This document shows positions 46,883-56,624 of a DNA stretch of 64,000 nucleotides, one piece after another. Made by a program: the position numbers and the translations under genes. A model generated the notes under the pieces. That model had not been told where the DNA came from. It did no database searches and saw only the letters and a list, made by a program, of their open reading frames with translations. The stretch comes from Liopterus haemorrhoidalis (lineage: Eukaryota; Arthropoda; Insecta; Coleoptera; Dytiscidae): NCBI GenBank assembly GCA_963971575.1, contig OZ020611.1, forward strand, positions 6,522,882-6,586,881. Reading direction: 5' to 3'. Positions within the stretch are counted from its first letter, which is position 1. Each line of letters starts with the position of its first letter.

Positions 46883-47789
46883 AATGTTCACCGACGATAC
46901 ATCCGTTGTTCTCTCAGGCAAAAATAACGCAGAAATAAATGAAAAAATAATCCCTCTTATACATGAACTCAACAACTGGTTCCTGTTTAATAAATTATAC
47001 TTAAATGCCTCCAAAACTAGCTATATGATCTTTAGAACTTTGCAAAGTAATGGTCAAATCAATTTAAATATTAAAATAAATAATGAATATCTAAAATCAA
47101 AAAATGAAACAAAATTTTTAGCCTGTACATAGACGAACATTAAAGTTGGAAAGCCTACTGTAAAAAACTACTGAAATCATTAAATTCAGCTCACTTTTAA
47201 ATAAAAAAATAAAAAAATATTGTAGGTCATTTGACCATTATTAAATTTTATAATGCACAATTTTATACTAGGCTTAAAAGTATGGAATATGCTTCTGGGG
47301 ATCATCAACTATGGCCGATGACATATTTATTTCCCAGAAAAGAATAATACGTTGTATAGCAAATAAAAGACGCACTGAATCATGCAGACCTCTTTTTGTA
47401 AAATACAAATTATTAACAGTTCCTGGTATTTCCATCTTAGAGTTGCTGGTCTATGTATTTAAAACTCAAATATACTTTGTTCGCCATTTGAACCAGCATT
47501 CATATAACACCAGAGGAAAAGATTGTTTCAGAACTCCAGCAAACATGCTGGAACTAACAAAAAATTACCAAAAACTGTTGGTATTAAATTATTTAATTCA
47601 CTGCCATTCCATGTCAGAAATGAAACGAAGTTTGCTGTATTTAAGCGGAAGATTAAGGTATTCCTAATTTTGTAAGGACTGGTGTAGTCATGCCAATAGG
47701 GAACATTGATTTTGGGTAATTTAATGTTTGATTTTATTGTTTTATCAATTGTTTTATCAACTTGTTTTACTAATCAAAATCTGTGTAAA

Positions 47790-48620
47790 ATTATAAATGG
47801 ATCCTAATTTAATGATCTATTAATAATTCAAATATTACCTATGAAATTTTATATTTTTACGTATAGAAAAATCAATCATTTACCTATAGATAATTAAAAA
47901 ATGATCTATAGTAAATTAATAGTTGACCTATAGAAAATTATCAATTGATCTATAATAAACTACCTATAGACAGTAGTGACATCTGCTTACTAAGCTAACC
48001 TAACCTAAGATAGTGTTTTGTCATTAAACTAGAAGATGGGTAGCTCGCTTCGCTCGGCTTCTTCTAACCAAACCCTTACTAACCTAACCTAAGATAGTGT
48101 TTTGACATTAAACTAGAAAATGGGTAGCTCGCTTCGCTCGGCTTCTTCTAACCAAACCCTTACTAACCTAACCTAACCTAAGATAGTGTTTTGACATTAA
48201 ACTAGAAGATGGGTAGCTAGCTTCGCTCGGCTTCTTCTAACCAAACCCTTACTAACCTAACCTAAGATAGTGTTTTGACATTAAACTAGAAGATGGGTAG
48301 CTCGCTTCGCGATAGAGTGCAAGAGTACTTATAGCCTTATAGGTCAAGTATTAATTTTATGGATCAAATTTTATAGATCAATAATTATATCAGTAGGTAT
48401 ATGATTATTTCCATAGATCTATTAAATATTTACATAGGTTGATAATTATTTTCATACGTCGATAAATATTTCTATAGCTCAATAATTAATTCCATAGGTC
48501 AAAAATTAAAACCATAGATCAATTATTTAATACATAGGTAAACTATTATTTTCATAGGTACTATTCTGTAGGTCATATATTTTTTCATAGGACAAATATT
48601 TTTATCCATTATAAATTCAT
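47790..48620. repeat. Inverted arrays of a degenerate about 26-bp AT-rich repeat around a tandem core
   Basis: Left of the core, motifs read TGACCTATAG and TGATCTATA (47840-47970). Right of it they appear in the opposite orientation as CATAGGTCAATAATTATTTC-like units (48335-48600). The spacing is about 22-30 bp. This foldback arrangement suggests one inserted element lying between the old LINE's ORF end and its (ATT)n tail. Confidence 0.55.
47993..48312. repeat. 84-bp tandem repeat, four units, with CTAAC pentamers
   Basis: AAGATAGTGTTTTG occurs at 48007, 48091, 48180 and 48264, spacings 84, 89 and 84. Each unit contains TTAAACTAGAAGATGGGTAG, CTCGCTTCGCTCGGCTTCTT and TCTAACCAAACCCTTACTAA then CCTAACCTAA. 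The 89-bp unit has one extra CTAAC pentamer. Units are nearly identical, so the array is recent. Confidence 0.9.
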
Positions 48621-48624
48621 GTAC

Positions 48625-48698
48625 TGACATATCCTACATGCAGTCCTGTGTCTAAAGGATTAATAAATATTATTATTATTATTATTATTATTATTGAC
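48625..48698 (+). repeat. (ATT)n tail, probably of the old LINE
   Basis: TCTAAAGGATTAATAAATATT leads into about nine ATT units, like the tails of the other two LINEs. Confidence 0.55.
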
Positions 48699-48699
48699 A

Positions 48700-49517
48700 A
48701 TCGTTAAATTTGTTCCGCTAAGATATTTCTTTTATATTGTATAGCGGTTTTTGTAATTCGATTTTCTATACCTTGGCGATGTTTAAGATGAACCTGAAGA
48801 TCAACGTGTCTGTGTGAAATTTTGTATCGAACTTGGAAAGACGGTGACATAAACACTTTTTTTTTAAATATATTTATTTAGGGGTTCTTCAATTGCTTGG
48901 TTATTAGCACCCCGGAATATATGTATAACAAAATTAATATAATTACATAATAAATATAATATGTCGGCGCCAAAAGATTATTAACTAAATCAAAAAGATT
49001 AAGATATTTTTTAATGAGGCATGAATTAGGAATTTACTAACTAAAATTTTATTTATTAAGACTCAGTTAATCAGTTGTGACTTGTACTGTGCAAAGATGC
49101 ACACTGAATATAATATGTTGAGATAAAGAATTTGATAGTGTATTGGTTTTCGTTGTTAATAAAGTGATTATGTAAAAGTGATTGTTGTTTTGCTGTTCCA
49201 TTCTACAACTACATTATCCCAGTGAATAGTTAATTATGAATTAACGAAGGGTCGGAATCTCAGTACGGTATCCGCTCCGGTAAATATATAAATATTTAAT
49301 ATAATAATTTAAGATTATTAGGAACTGCTTGAAATGTTATATGTCGATCAGATTTGAATCTTCTAGAAATATTAAAATATTGGAAGTTTGTGTTTTATTC
49401 TTTGTGTTGTGTATTGTGGACATTCTAGAAGTATGTGTTCCACCCTAAGTTGTGTGTTGCAGGTGGGGTCTTTTTCTCGAATGTGCGTTGATGTGTGTCC
49501 ATTTTAATTCGGTAACC
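48700..49517. other. Intergenic sequence, nothing identified
   Basis: AT-rich. A short T-rich stretch near 48860 and no coding signal. Confidence 0.4.
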
Positions 49518-49603
49518 AGACAACTGGGGCCGTAAGACAATTCGGACCGTTCACAATTGGAGCTTTTCAAAACTAGGGCCATTAACAACTGGGGCGATGG
49601 ATA

Positions 49604-49967
49604 GGGTGACCAGATTTCAGTGAAGGGTAACCGGGACACAGAGAAAAAAGAAAGGTCCCCATCTCTCAGATCCAAGTGAAGAGCAAAAATAAAAGGTCCT
49701 CACCTCCCAAATTTAAGTGAAGAGCAAAAAAAAAAGTTCTCGCCTCCCAAAACTAAGTGAAGAGCAAAAAAAAAGGTCCTCACCTCCCAAAACTAGGTGA
49801 AGAGCAATAAAAAAAAAAAAAAGTTTTCACCTCTCATATTATAGATATATTTTCTTACAAATGCAGGATTATCTAAAAACCGGGACATTCAACCGTCCCG
49901 AAAACATTTTTCGGGACACCGAGACAATTAACCTAAAACCAGGACGGATGGTCACCCTAGCGATGGA
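49604..49967. mobile_element. hAT-type MITE in the foldback left arm, perfect 8-bp duplication
   Basis: 49612-49959 (348 bp) starts TAGGGTGACCAGATTT and ends GATGGTCACCCTA. GCGATGGA flanks both sides. It contains four to five of the 40-bp units (AAAAAGGTCCTCACCTCCCA, AAACTAAGTGAAGAGC) at about 49640-49840. CCGGGACA motifs lie near both ends. Confidence 0.9.
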
Positions 49968-50984
49968 CAATTCGGGCCCTTCACAATTGGGGTTTTTGAC
50001 AACTGGGGCCATAACTATAAGAGCTTGAGTTTTCTTTTGTTTAAAATAAAAAATAATTATTTTACAAGTTGGCCTAAATTAAATTGCGTGTTCTTTTGAA
50101 AAAAAAATATTTTAATGATTTGATTAAGTACATTTTGGTGGGAATTAGAATAAATAAAAAAATTGTTAGGGTTGGCTTAATTAAATTTTTGTGTTCATTT
50201 GATTAAAAAGAAATTGTATTTTAAGGGTTAGATTAAGTAAAATTTAGTGCTCTTTTGACTACATAACTAAAAAATGTATTTTAAGGGTTGGCTTAAGTAC
50301 ATTTAAGTGTTCTTTTGAATAAATAAATAAAAAATATATTTAATTTTAGAAGTAAATATTTTGTAACTAAATTTAATTAATATGCGTCAACTACGAGAAA
50401 ATCAGTTTTGTTTGACTATTTTATTTCCATAGTTTTTTTTTTTTTTATGTATGATAGTATTTTTTTGTACATAGCTATTTTATATATCTCGTTTATAAAA
50501 AACAGGCAAAATTTTCTAGATTAACATAATAATAATTTAAAATTGATAATATCATGCCTCTAATGTGACTAAATTTTCAAATACATAATCTTCATAATAT
50601 TTGCTGCTTTCAGATTCTCGCCGATCGTAAAATTTTATGAGAATATTATCTTCGAATGCACGTGTACATAAACATTTTCTATTGGTTCAGAATTTAATGA
50701 ATGAGGGGAATATATAGTCAAAAGAGTACCAAATTTTACTTAATCTAACCCTTAAAATACATTTTCTTTTTAATCAAATAAACACGAAAATTTCCTTAAG
50801 CCAACCCTTAAAATACAATTTTTTTTATTTATTCTAGTTCCCACCAAAATGTACCCAATCAAACCATTAAAATATTTTTTTCAAAAGAACACGCAAATTA
50901 ATTTTGTTAGTTATGCCAACTCGTAAAATAATTATTTTTTATTTTAAACAAAAGAAAACTGTAGCTCTTATAGTTATGGCCCCA

Positions 50985-51540
50985 GTTGTCAAAAGCCCCA
51001 ATTGTGAACGGCCCGAATTTTCCATCGCCCCAGTTGTTAATGACCCCAGTTGTGAAAAGCCCCAATTGTGAACGGCCCGAATTGTCCATCGGCCCAGTTG
51101 TTAATGGCCCAGTTGTCAAAAGCCCTAATTGTGTACGGCCCGAATTGTCCATCGCCCCAGTTCTTAATGGCCCCAGTTGTGCAAAGCCCCAATTGTGTAC
51201 GGCCCGAATTGTCCATCACCCCAGTTGTTAATGGCCCCAGTTGTGCAAAGCCCCAATTGTGTACGGCCCGAATTGTCCATCGCCCCAGTTGTTAATGGCC
51301 CCAGTTGTGCAAAGCCCCAATTGTGTACGGCCCGAATTGTCCATCACCCCAGTTGTTAATGGCCCCAGTTGTGCAAAGCCCCAATTGTGTACGGCCCGAA
51401 TTGTCCATTGCCCCAGTTCTTAATGGCCCCAGTTGTGCAAAGCCCCAATTGTGTACGGCCCGAATTGTCCATCGTCCCTGTTGTTAATGGCCCTAGTTGT
51501 GAAAAGCCCCAATTGTGAACGGCCCGAATTGTCTTACGGC
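50985..51540. repeat. 64-bp higher-order minisatellite of four 16-bp monomers
   Basis: The 64-bp unit is GCCCCAGTTGTTAATG, GCCCCAGTTGTGCAAA, GCCCCAATTGTGTACG and GCCCGAATTGTCCATC in that order. It is repeated about eight times with small changes. Four monomers share GCCC(C/G)A(A/G)TTGT. Because 64 is not a multiple of 3, the apparent 60-80 codon frames on both strands shift with every unit and are not genes. Confidence 0.92.
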
Positions 51541-51653
51541 CTCAGTTGTCATGGAACCCGTACCACATATACCTACAAAACCTTGAAATACATGAAAATT
51601 AACACTTCACAAAAAAAATGTCATTACTGATAATTAATAGTATATTCTGTAAC

Positions 51654-51755
51654 AAGGTTGGAATGAGAAAATTCGATGCGAGTGGAACATTTCGAGCGCG
51701 AGCCGCAGGCAAGCGTGAGGAACTACGAGCATCGAATTTTCTCTTCCAACCGAGT
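51654..51755. repeat. Short inverted repeat around a GC-rich core
   Basis: GGTTGGAATGAGAAAATTCG plus ATGC is mirrored by GCATCGAATTTTCTCTTCCA plus ACC, with about 45 GC-rich bases between (TCGAGCGCGAGCCGCAGGC). It could be a small MITE or a hairpin-forming element. Confidence 0.6.
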
Positions 51756-52087
51756 CACAGACCCTACTTTCTCCACGACCACCAGAAAGAAAAATAATTA
51801 ACAAATAATTATTTTAACAAACATTTTATCTTAACACTTAATTTATATTACATAACAAATTAATCAATTAATGAAACTATTTTTTTTATTTATAATTTAT
51901 TTAATTTTAATTTAATTTGCTGCACATCGGCCACTATTTTAGGTTAGGAAGTTATGTTGCATTTATTTAATGTAAACGTTGCATATATCTTAATGTAACT
52001 CTACAAAAACAAAAGACAACAAGTATGGAATGGTTATTCCATAACAAGTGATGGAATGAAATACACGCAAAATGCATAAGAAGATAA

Positions 52088-52656
52088 TAGACCGGGAGCT
52101 CATGACAGTTTTTGGTCTCCGATTTCATACAGCATGCCTTTTGGAGGAGAGAATATTTACCCTGTGACAACAAAAAAGGGATGGTACTAAACCCCTGCAC
52201 GCTTTCCGGTCTGAGGGAAAATTGCATTTCCACTTAAACACAAAATTTTTGTGCTTTTCTCTGATTTAACATTGCTTGCCCTTTTGTCAAAAGAAAGTTA
52301 AAACAAATTTAAAGTCTTTTAAATATATGCATGCGATTCGGAGGGTCCCAAAGGGCTCAAACGACCATGTGATCTTGTAATAAAAAAATATGATTTTCCG
52401 CGTTTTCATACAGCATGCCTATAATTAAAAGACTTTAAATTTGTTATAACTTTCTTTTGACAAAAGGGCAAGCAATAATAAATCAGAGAAAAACACAAAA
52501 ATTTTGTGCAAGTGGAAATGCAATTTTCCGTATGACCGGAAAGCGTGCAGGGGTTTAGTACCATCCCTTTTTTGTTGTCACAGGGTAAATATTCTCTCCT
52601 CCAAAAGGCATGCTGTATGAAATCGGAGACCAAAAATGTCATGAGCTCCCGGTCTA
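52088..52656. mobile_element. 565-bp palindromic MITE, copy 2 (TA target)
   Basis: 52090-52654, same length, ends and arms as the copy at 21165-21729, with TA on both sides. Visible differences are few, so both insertions are recent or the family is young. Confidence 0.9.
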
Positions 52657-52659
52657 TAA

Positions 52660-53570
52660 GTGCTTTAGAATAACATTCCAACTCTTGTGTTAGAATATTA
52701 ACTTTCTGTAGTCAAAATTGGTTTTAGAATTGGTAAATTCTATAGTGGTCGTGGAGAAACATATTTTACGAGCTTCAACGTCAATATGGTCGTTAATGTT
52801 TAACTTATTTGAAATAATATTAATTCCTAATTATTTTTTGGAAATTGAAATTAATTTTTCCGCCTACGAAGTTTCTAAAGTAACTACCCTTTATTTCTTG
52901 GATTATTTTATATAAAAGTTTAGTAATAATTATTTCAATACCACATCGCCTAATGCTATTGATTTTAAAATCAATGTAAGAAAAAACAAAAAAGAAATTA
53001 ATACACTTTTTCTTTAACAAAAGACTTTTATCATATTTAAAAACTTTTCCCTGTGAATGTACAAGGTGATTTGATGCAGAGATATTTTACACATAGCTCG
53101 TAGCTATGTCTGTATGTATGTTTGTATGTATGTATTTGTGTAGGGTTGTAGGTGGGTATAGTACGTTTGCGCGGATTGCTAAATAATTAATGAAGCAGGT
53201 AATGCTCGTTTGGAAGCAAATTACATACAACTGGACAGAGACGCCATTTCCCTAGATTGAAAATCGATAATCGGACCTCGGGACTACAACTTAGCTACCT
53301 GTAATAACCCGCAATTATTACTTTAATAACCAAAGTTTTTTACCGACACGAAATGGACAATACATGGTACAAAAAAAAGTTTGCACTGTCATTATTATTT
53401 CAGTTACCGGTAGACGGTGCTGGATATAATTATTTAAAGTTGTTAGATTATGTTTGTTGACGAAATTGTACACTTTCGCATTTTTAAATTGACTCCATTT
53501 AATATTTACGAATTATACATACATGCAACAGAGACGGATAAACATGACGAATGGGGATTTTTGTGATGTC
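52660..53570. other. Intergenic sequence, nothing identified
   Basis: GTGGTCGTGGAGAAA at 52746 is the inverse of TTTCTCCACGACCAC at about 51768, perhaps the ends of an older element enclosing the MITE. A TGTATGTATG run lies at 53110-53140. Confidence 0.35.
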
Positions 53571-53579
53571 CTTCTGGAA

Positions 53580-53820
53580 GACACAATTCGTTGTTCCAAA
53601 TGGATCAACCACAGGGTGTCGACAGGGTTGATATATTTCAAGCGTTGAATTTTCCAGGGAGATTCCTTAAGCCCGCTACTATTTTTCATCGCACCTCTAT
53701 CAATCGAGTTTAGACGCGCAGTGGCTACACGGCGGGTCCCATGTCGAAGCGAAAGCAAAAAATTACCCATCTTTTTTACATGGATTACACTGGTCAACAC
53801 AATTTTTGCTGACTTACATC
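53580..53820 (+). pseudogene. Reverse transcriptase relic (R2-like 'QGDSLSPLLF' type)
   Basis: Frames give FQGDSLSPLLFFIAPLSIEF, then after a shift KITHLFYMDYTGQ. 'QGDSLSPLLFC.A..PL' followed by 'HLFYMDDLK' is a recurring pattern in R2-like RTs. Here the second catalytic Asp is Tyr. About 80 codons, no flanking domains. Confidence 0.5.
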
Positions 53821-53977
53821 TAAAGCCTGGTTTATAATAACTCCATAACATAACGCATAAGAATTGAACAATAAGTTTGACCCTTCAAAACATCTGTTTG
53901 TAATAAACAGAACAAAGAAAGTACTGTAATTTTTATGCTTATGTATCCATAAAATATCTATTATAAACCAGGCTTAA
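53821..53977. mobile_element. 151-bp MITE with TAA duplication
   Basis: AGCCTGGTTTATAATA starts at 53824 and TATTATAAACCAGGCT ends at 53974, a perfect 16-bp inverted repeat. TAA flanks both sides, as for Tourist/Harbinger-type MITEs. Confidence 0.85.
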
Positions 53978-54249
53978 GACTTGTTTCTTACTAATTTGGT
54001 GCTGCTGAACTCAAATATCACATCAGTTATTGCGTATCACATCATATTTTTGCTCTACAACCAATACATATTTTCGGCCAAATAATGCTTCTATCGTTTA
54101 GTTTGAGACGTCGATACTGTAATTGGTACAAATTTGGCGAACAATAAGGACTAAATAATTATAAAATATTCTTAAAATTTTATTTATAGTGAAAGAAAGA
54201 AAATGAGAACAGTTTTAATTACATTTTAATGCATTGGAGTGTTAAAATA

Positions 54250-54672
54250 AAAATACAAAATAATTTAAGGATTAAATGGTCGTTTGTAAGATCTTCTGGA
54301 GTGCACACCATTCCCGATAAGTCTCTTTTAATACTCTAACAGTAGTCAGGCATCATGTGAGTATCCCACCTTCCTCGATAACGTCTCTCCATCTCTTTTA
54401 AATCCTGATGGAAACTTTCACCCTGTTCATCACTAACATCTCCAAGATTGACAGGAAATTTGTCAAGATGACTGTTTAAAAAATAAAGTTTCACGTTCAT
54501 GTTGCACCCCAGATGGTGATAATTTTATTTTTCAACGACAATCAAATTTTCAACGGCCTCCACAAAGGTTTCGGCTTTTTTATTCCCAAGAAAATTTTTG
54601 ATGAGCGCCACGAAAGACATGCATTCTTCTCCATATCATCCATATGTACAGTGAAATGTGGATCATTCACTA
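54250..54672 (-). pseudogene. Uncharacterised transposon-associated protein, C-terminal part
   Basis: The minus strand encodes LVNDPHFTVHMDDMEKNACL, KAETFVEAVENLIVVEK, LGCNMNVKLYFLNSHLDKFP, NLGDVSDEQGESFHQDLKEM, ERRYRGRWDTHMMPDYCWSI-like and KRDLSG. I know 'SDEQGERFHQD...ME.RYQGRW...M..DYCW.LKRD' as a widespread arthropod multi-copy protein of unknown function, thought to belong to mobile elements. At least one frameshift (near 54580) and a stop (YC-stop in place of YCW) break it. Its upstream part is cut at 54673 by HINE-B sequence. Confidence 0.65.
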
Positions 54673-54675
54673 ATT

Positions 54676-55072
54676 TTGCATATTTAAGCTTTTGACATCA
54701 ATGGCACGAGTTGATAAACTTTTGGTAAAAATCGGTTGACTAGAAATGAGAGTTTACTCGTGTCGATTTTAAGATTTTTACGATTTTTTAGCAATAGAAA
54801 AATATTTAGAAAAAATTTATTTAACAAAAGTTGCTATAAATGAAATAACTAACAACTTTTATATGAGACATTTTTTGGTAAAACGAAACATTTTTGAAAA
54901 ATTTATCTAAATTTTTTCCAAGTATCTATATGTTCATACTTATATGTTTCCATGGTCATGATAAATAATATATCTAGAAAATATTAGGCCAAGTTATTTC
55001 TACTCTGCTGCTAGAATGTATTTTATACAAGTACTTTATGATGGCGGTCGATCCTGTGGTGCCCACAGCTGA
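54676..55072 (+). mobile_element. HINE-B 3' portion
   Basis: Family B body from TATTTAAGCTTTTGACATCA to the 3' end GATGGCGGTCGATCCTGTGG then TGCCCACAGCTGATTTTT. The next base run is the HINE-A 5' end, so B and A abut head to tail. Confidence 0.7.
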
Positions 55073-55151
55073 TTTTTAGGGTTTTGTAGGTATGACCAAA
55101 AAACCCTTATACCGTCATTTTGTCGTCTGTCTGTCTGTCTGTCTGTCTGCC

Positions 55152-55192
<41 letters not shown>

Positions 55193-55195
55193 GCC

Positions 55196-55266
<71 letters not shown>

Positions 55267-55702
55267 TCGGTAAAAATTGTAGCCAAACGGCTAAACCTAG
55301 AGAGTTGAAATTTGGCATGCTTATACAACTCTTTGACCCGCACATAGGAAAAATACTAAAACATCTAAAAAACATACCCCCCTAAAAATATAAACAAATA
55401 TGTGCTCATCGAAAACAAAAATATTTTTTTTAAATTCTGAGTAGGATATCAAATGAAAGCCCTTAGTACGTGAATTAACGATCAAATTTTTATTTTTGCA
55501 AAATAAATTATTTTGATGCGATTTTTTCCATGGTCATGATAAATAATATATCTAGAAAATATTAGGCCAAGTTATTTCTACTCTGCTGCTAGAATGTATT
55601 TTATACAAGTACTTTATGATGGCGGTCGATCCTGTGGTGCCCACAGCTGATTTTTAGGGTTTTGTAGGTATGACCAAAAAACCCTTATACCGTCATTTTG
55701 TC

Positions 55703-55780
<78 letters not shown>

Positions 55781-56040
55781 TCGGTAAAAATTGTAGCCAA
55801 ACGGCTAAACCTAGAGAGTTGAAATTTGGCATGCTTATACAACTCTTTGACCCGCACATAGGAAAAATACTAAAACATCTAAAAAACATACCCCCCTAAA
55901 AATATAAACAAATATGTGCTCATCGAAAACAAAAATATTTTTTTTAAATTCTGAGTAGGATATCAAATGAAAGCCCTTAGTACGTGAATTAACGATCAAA
56001 TTTTTATTTTTGCAAAATAAATTATTTTGATGCGATTTTT
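54947..56040 (+). repeat. Direct tandem duplication, unit about 578 bp
   Basis: TTTCCATGGTCATGATAAAT at 54947 recurs at 55525. From there both copies run through the HINE-B 3' end, the HINE-A 5' end and its microsatellite to GATGCGATTTTT. They appear essentially identical except that the microsatellite is about 64 bp shorter in the second. The junction is at TTTTT.CCA microhomology. Confidence 0.88.
55075..55524 (+). mobile_element. HINE-A copy 4, truncated by the tandem duplication
   Basis: 5' subTIR AGGGTTTTGTAGGTAT (55078-55093), the longest GTCT array in the window (55125-55266, about 140 bp with three CTGC interruptions), and body to GATGCGATTTTTTCC. The 3' half, including any tRNA-like module, is absent because the second duplication unit starts here. 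Confidence 0.8.
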
Positions 56041-56620
56041 GCCAAAAATGTGCAAAAAAAATTTTGTCCCACACCCTGTAGCCCAGATGGTTTAAACTAA
56101 AAATCTAAAAAAATTCTAAGTAATGTATATTGGTGTGAACCGAAATAGTACAACAGGAATTTTTGATCAGATTATGTTTTTGGAAAATAACGCATTTTTT
56201 GTGGTTTTTTGTTCACAAAGTACAAAAGTTATACCAATGTAAGACACTAACATGCATGGCGTGCGATGGCTACATGCGTTAGAGCACTCTTAAACTGGCT
56301 GGAAAACGAAGGGTTTCGAGTTCGAGTACGGAGTGAATTTTATTTTTTCTGTTTTTTTTTTTGCATTTTTATTATGTTGAAATTATTTTGTCAAAATTCT
56401 AGTTATATTTTGACAAATGTTGTATTTAATTTTTATGAGCGTAAATTTAATATCCAGTCTTATTATATGATTAACAGACGATAAATTATTTTAAAAATAT
56501 CGTTTATTTTGCCGTGATTACTACAAAGTAAAATTTGTCCTACACACTCAGCATACCGCCTTCACTTATTATATACCTGCGAAACCCTGAAATGTGTGAA
56601 TATTCACACTTCACATAAAT
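55655..56620 (+). mobile_element. HINE-A copy 5
   Basis: 5' subTIR at 55656-55671, microsatellite 55704-55780, body, tRNA-like module at 56257-56335, then a shortened 3' region ending ATACCTGCGAAACCCT, TGAAATGTGTGAATATTCAC and CACTTCACAT. One base change (AATA for AAAA) sits in the hairpin. About 130 bp of the 3' body (the ATGGCTTCCATTGG segment) is missing compared with copies 1, 6 and 7. Confidence 0.8.
56257..56335 (+). pseudogene. tRNA-like module inside HINE-A copy 5
   Basis: GATGGCTACATGCGTTAGAG then CACTCTTAAACTGG resembles a Lys/Ile-type D arm and anticodon arm. GTTTCGAGTTCGAGTACGG contains a B box with a small insertion. A T-rich run follows. Not folded convincingly into a full cloverleaf by eye. 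Confidence 0.55.
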
Positions 56621-56624
56621 TTTT

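Larger units (their letters stand above)
42640..47700 (+). pseudogene. Old LINE (Jockey-like) split by a Harbinger element and a second LINE
   Basis: Three collinear pieces of one RT remain. At 42645-42830 CISHDILLIKLNKYG and later QFVQLSFKI. At 44691-44740 GFPQGSSSPF, the catalytic-loop 'G.PQGS' segment. At 46884-47667 FTDDTSVVLSGKNNAEINEK (the 'ADD' box), LNNWFLFNKLYLNASKTSYM, QKRIIRCIANKRRTESCRPL and HSYNTRGKDCFRTPANMLEL. In order they rebuild RT motifs, thumb and C terminus. Stops and shifts are frequent. The first gap is exactly the Harbinger element, the second exactly the minus-strand LINE. Its 3' tail may be the (ATT)n at 48670. Confidence 0.78.
49518..51553. mobile_element. Foldback element with minisatellite-bearing inverted arms
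   Basis: The left arm starts ACAACTGGGGCCGTAAGACA and the right arm ends AATTGTCTTACGGCCTCAGT. Inside, the AT-rich blocks are mirrored over about 300 bp: 49985-50300 against 50693-51000 (CTCTTATAGTTATGGCCCCA, CCAACCCTTAAAATACA, GTACATTTTGGTGGGAA). The central loop (about 50300-50690) is unique and non-coding. The outer part of each arm is a 16-bp monomer array, long on the right (50985-51540) and short on the left. This resembles Drosophila FB-type foldback elements. A solo arm is at 24120-24652. Confidence 0.8.

Noticed and set aside
48000..48310. Telomeric array or telomere-associated retrotransposon site
   Set aside because: Only two or three CTAAC/CCTAA pentamers occur per 84-bp unit and there is no long TTAGG run.
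50907..51630. Overlapping 60-90 codon frames on both strands with repeated peptides
   Set aside because: They are translations of the 64-bp minisatellite. The unit length is not a multiple of three and every frame is equally open, so they are not genes.
53513..53851. 112-codon minus-strand frame
   Set aside because: It is antisense to the RT relic, whose QGDSLSPLLF and FYMD motifs lie on the plus strand. The minus reading matches nothing I know.
55092..55385. Cys-Leu-Ser-Val repeat frames and Thr-Asp-Arg-Gln repeat frames (also at 4143, 5848, 10368, 13265, 27084, 57447, 58466)
   Set aside because: They are translations of GTCT/CAGA microsatellites inside HINE elements.
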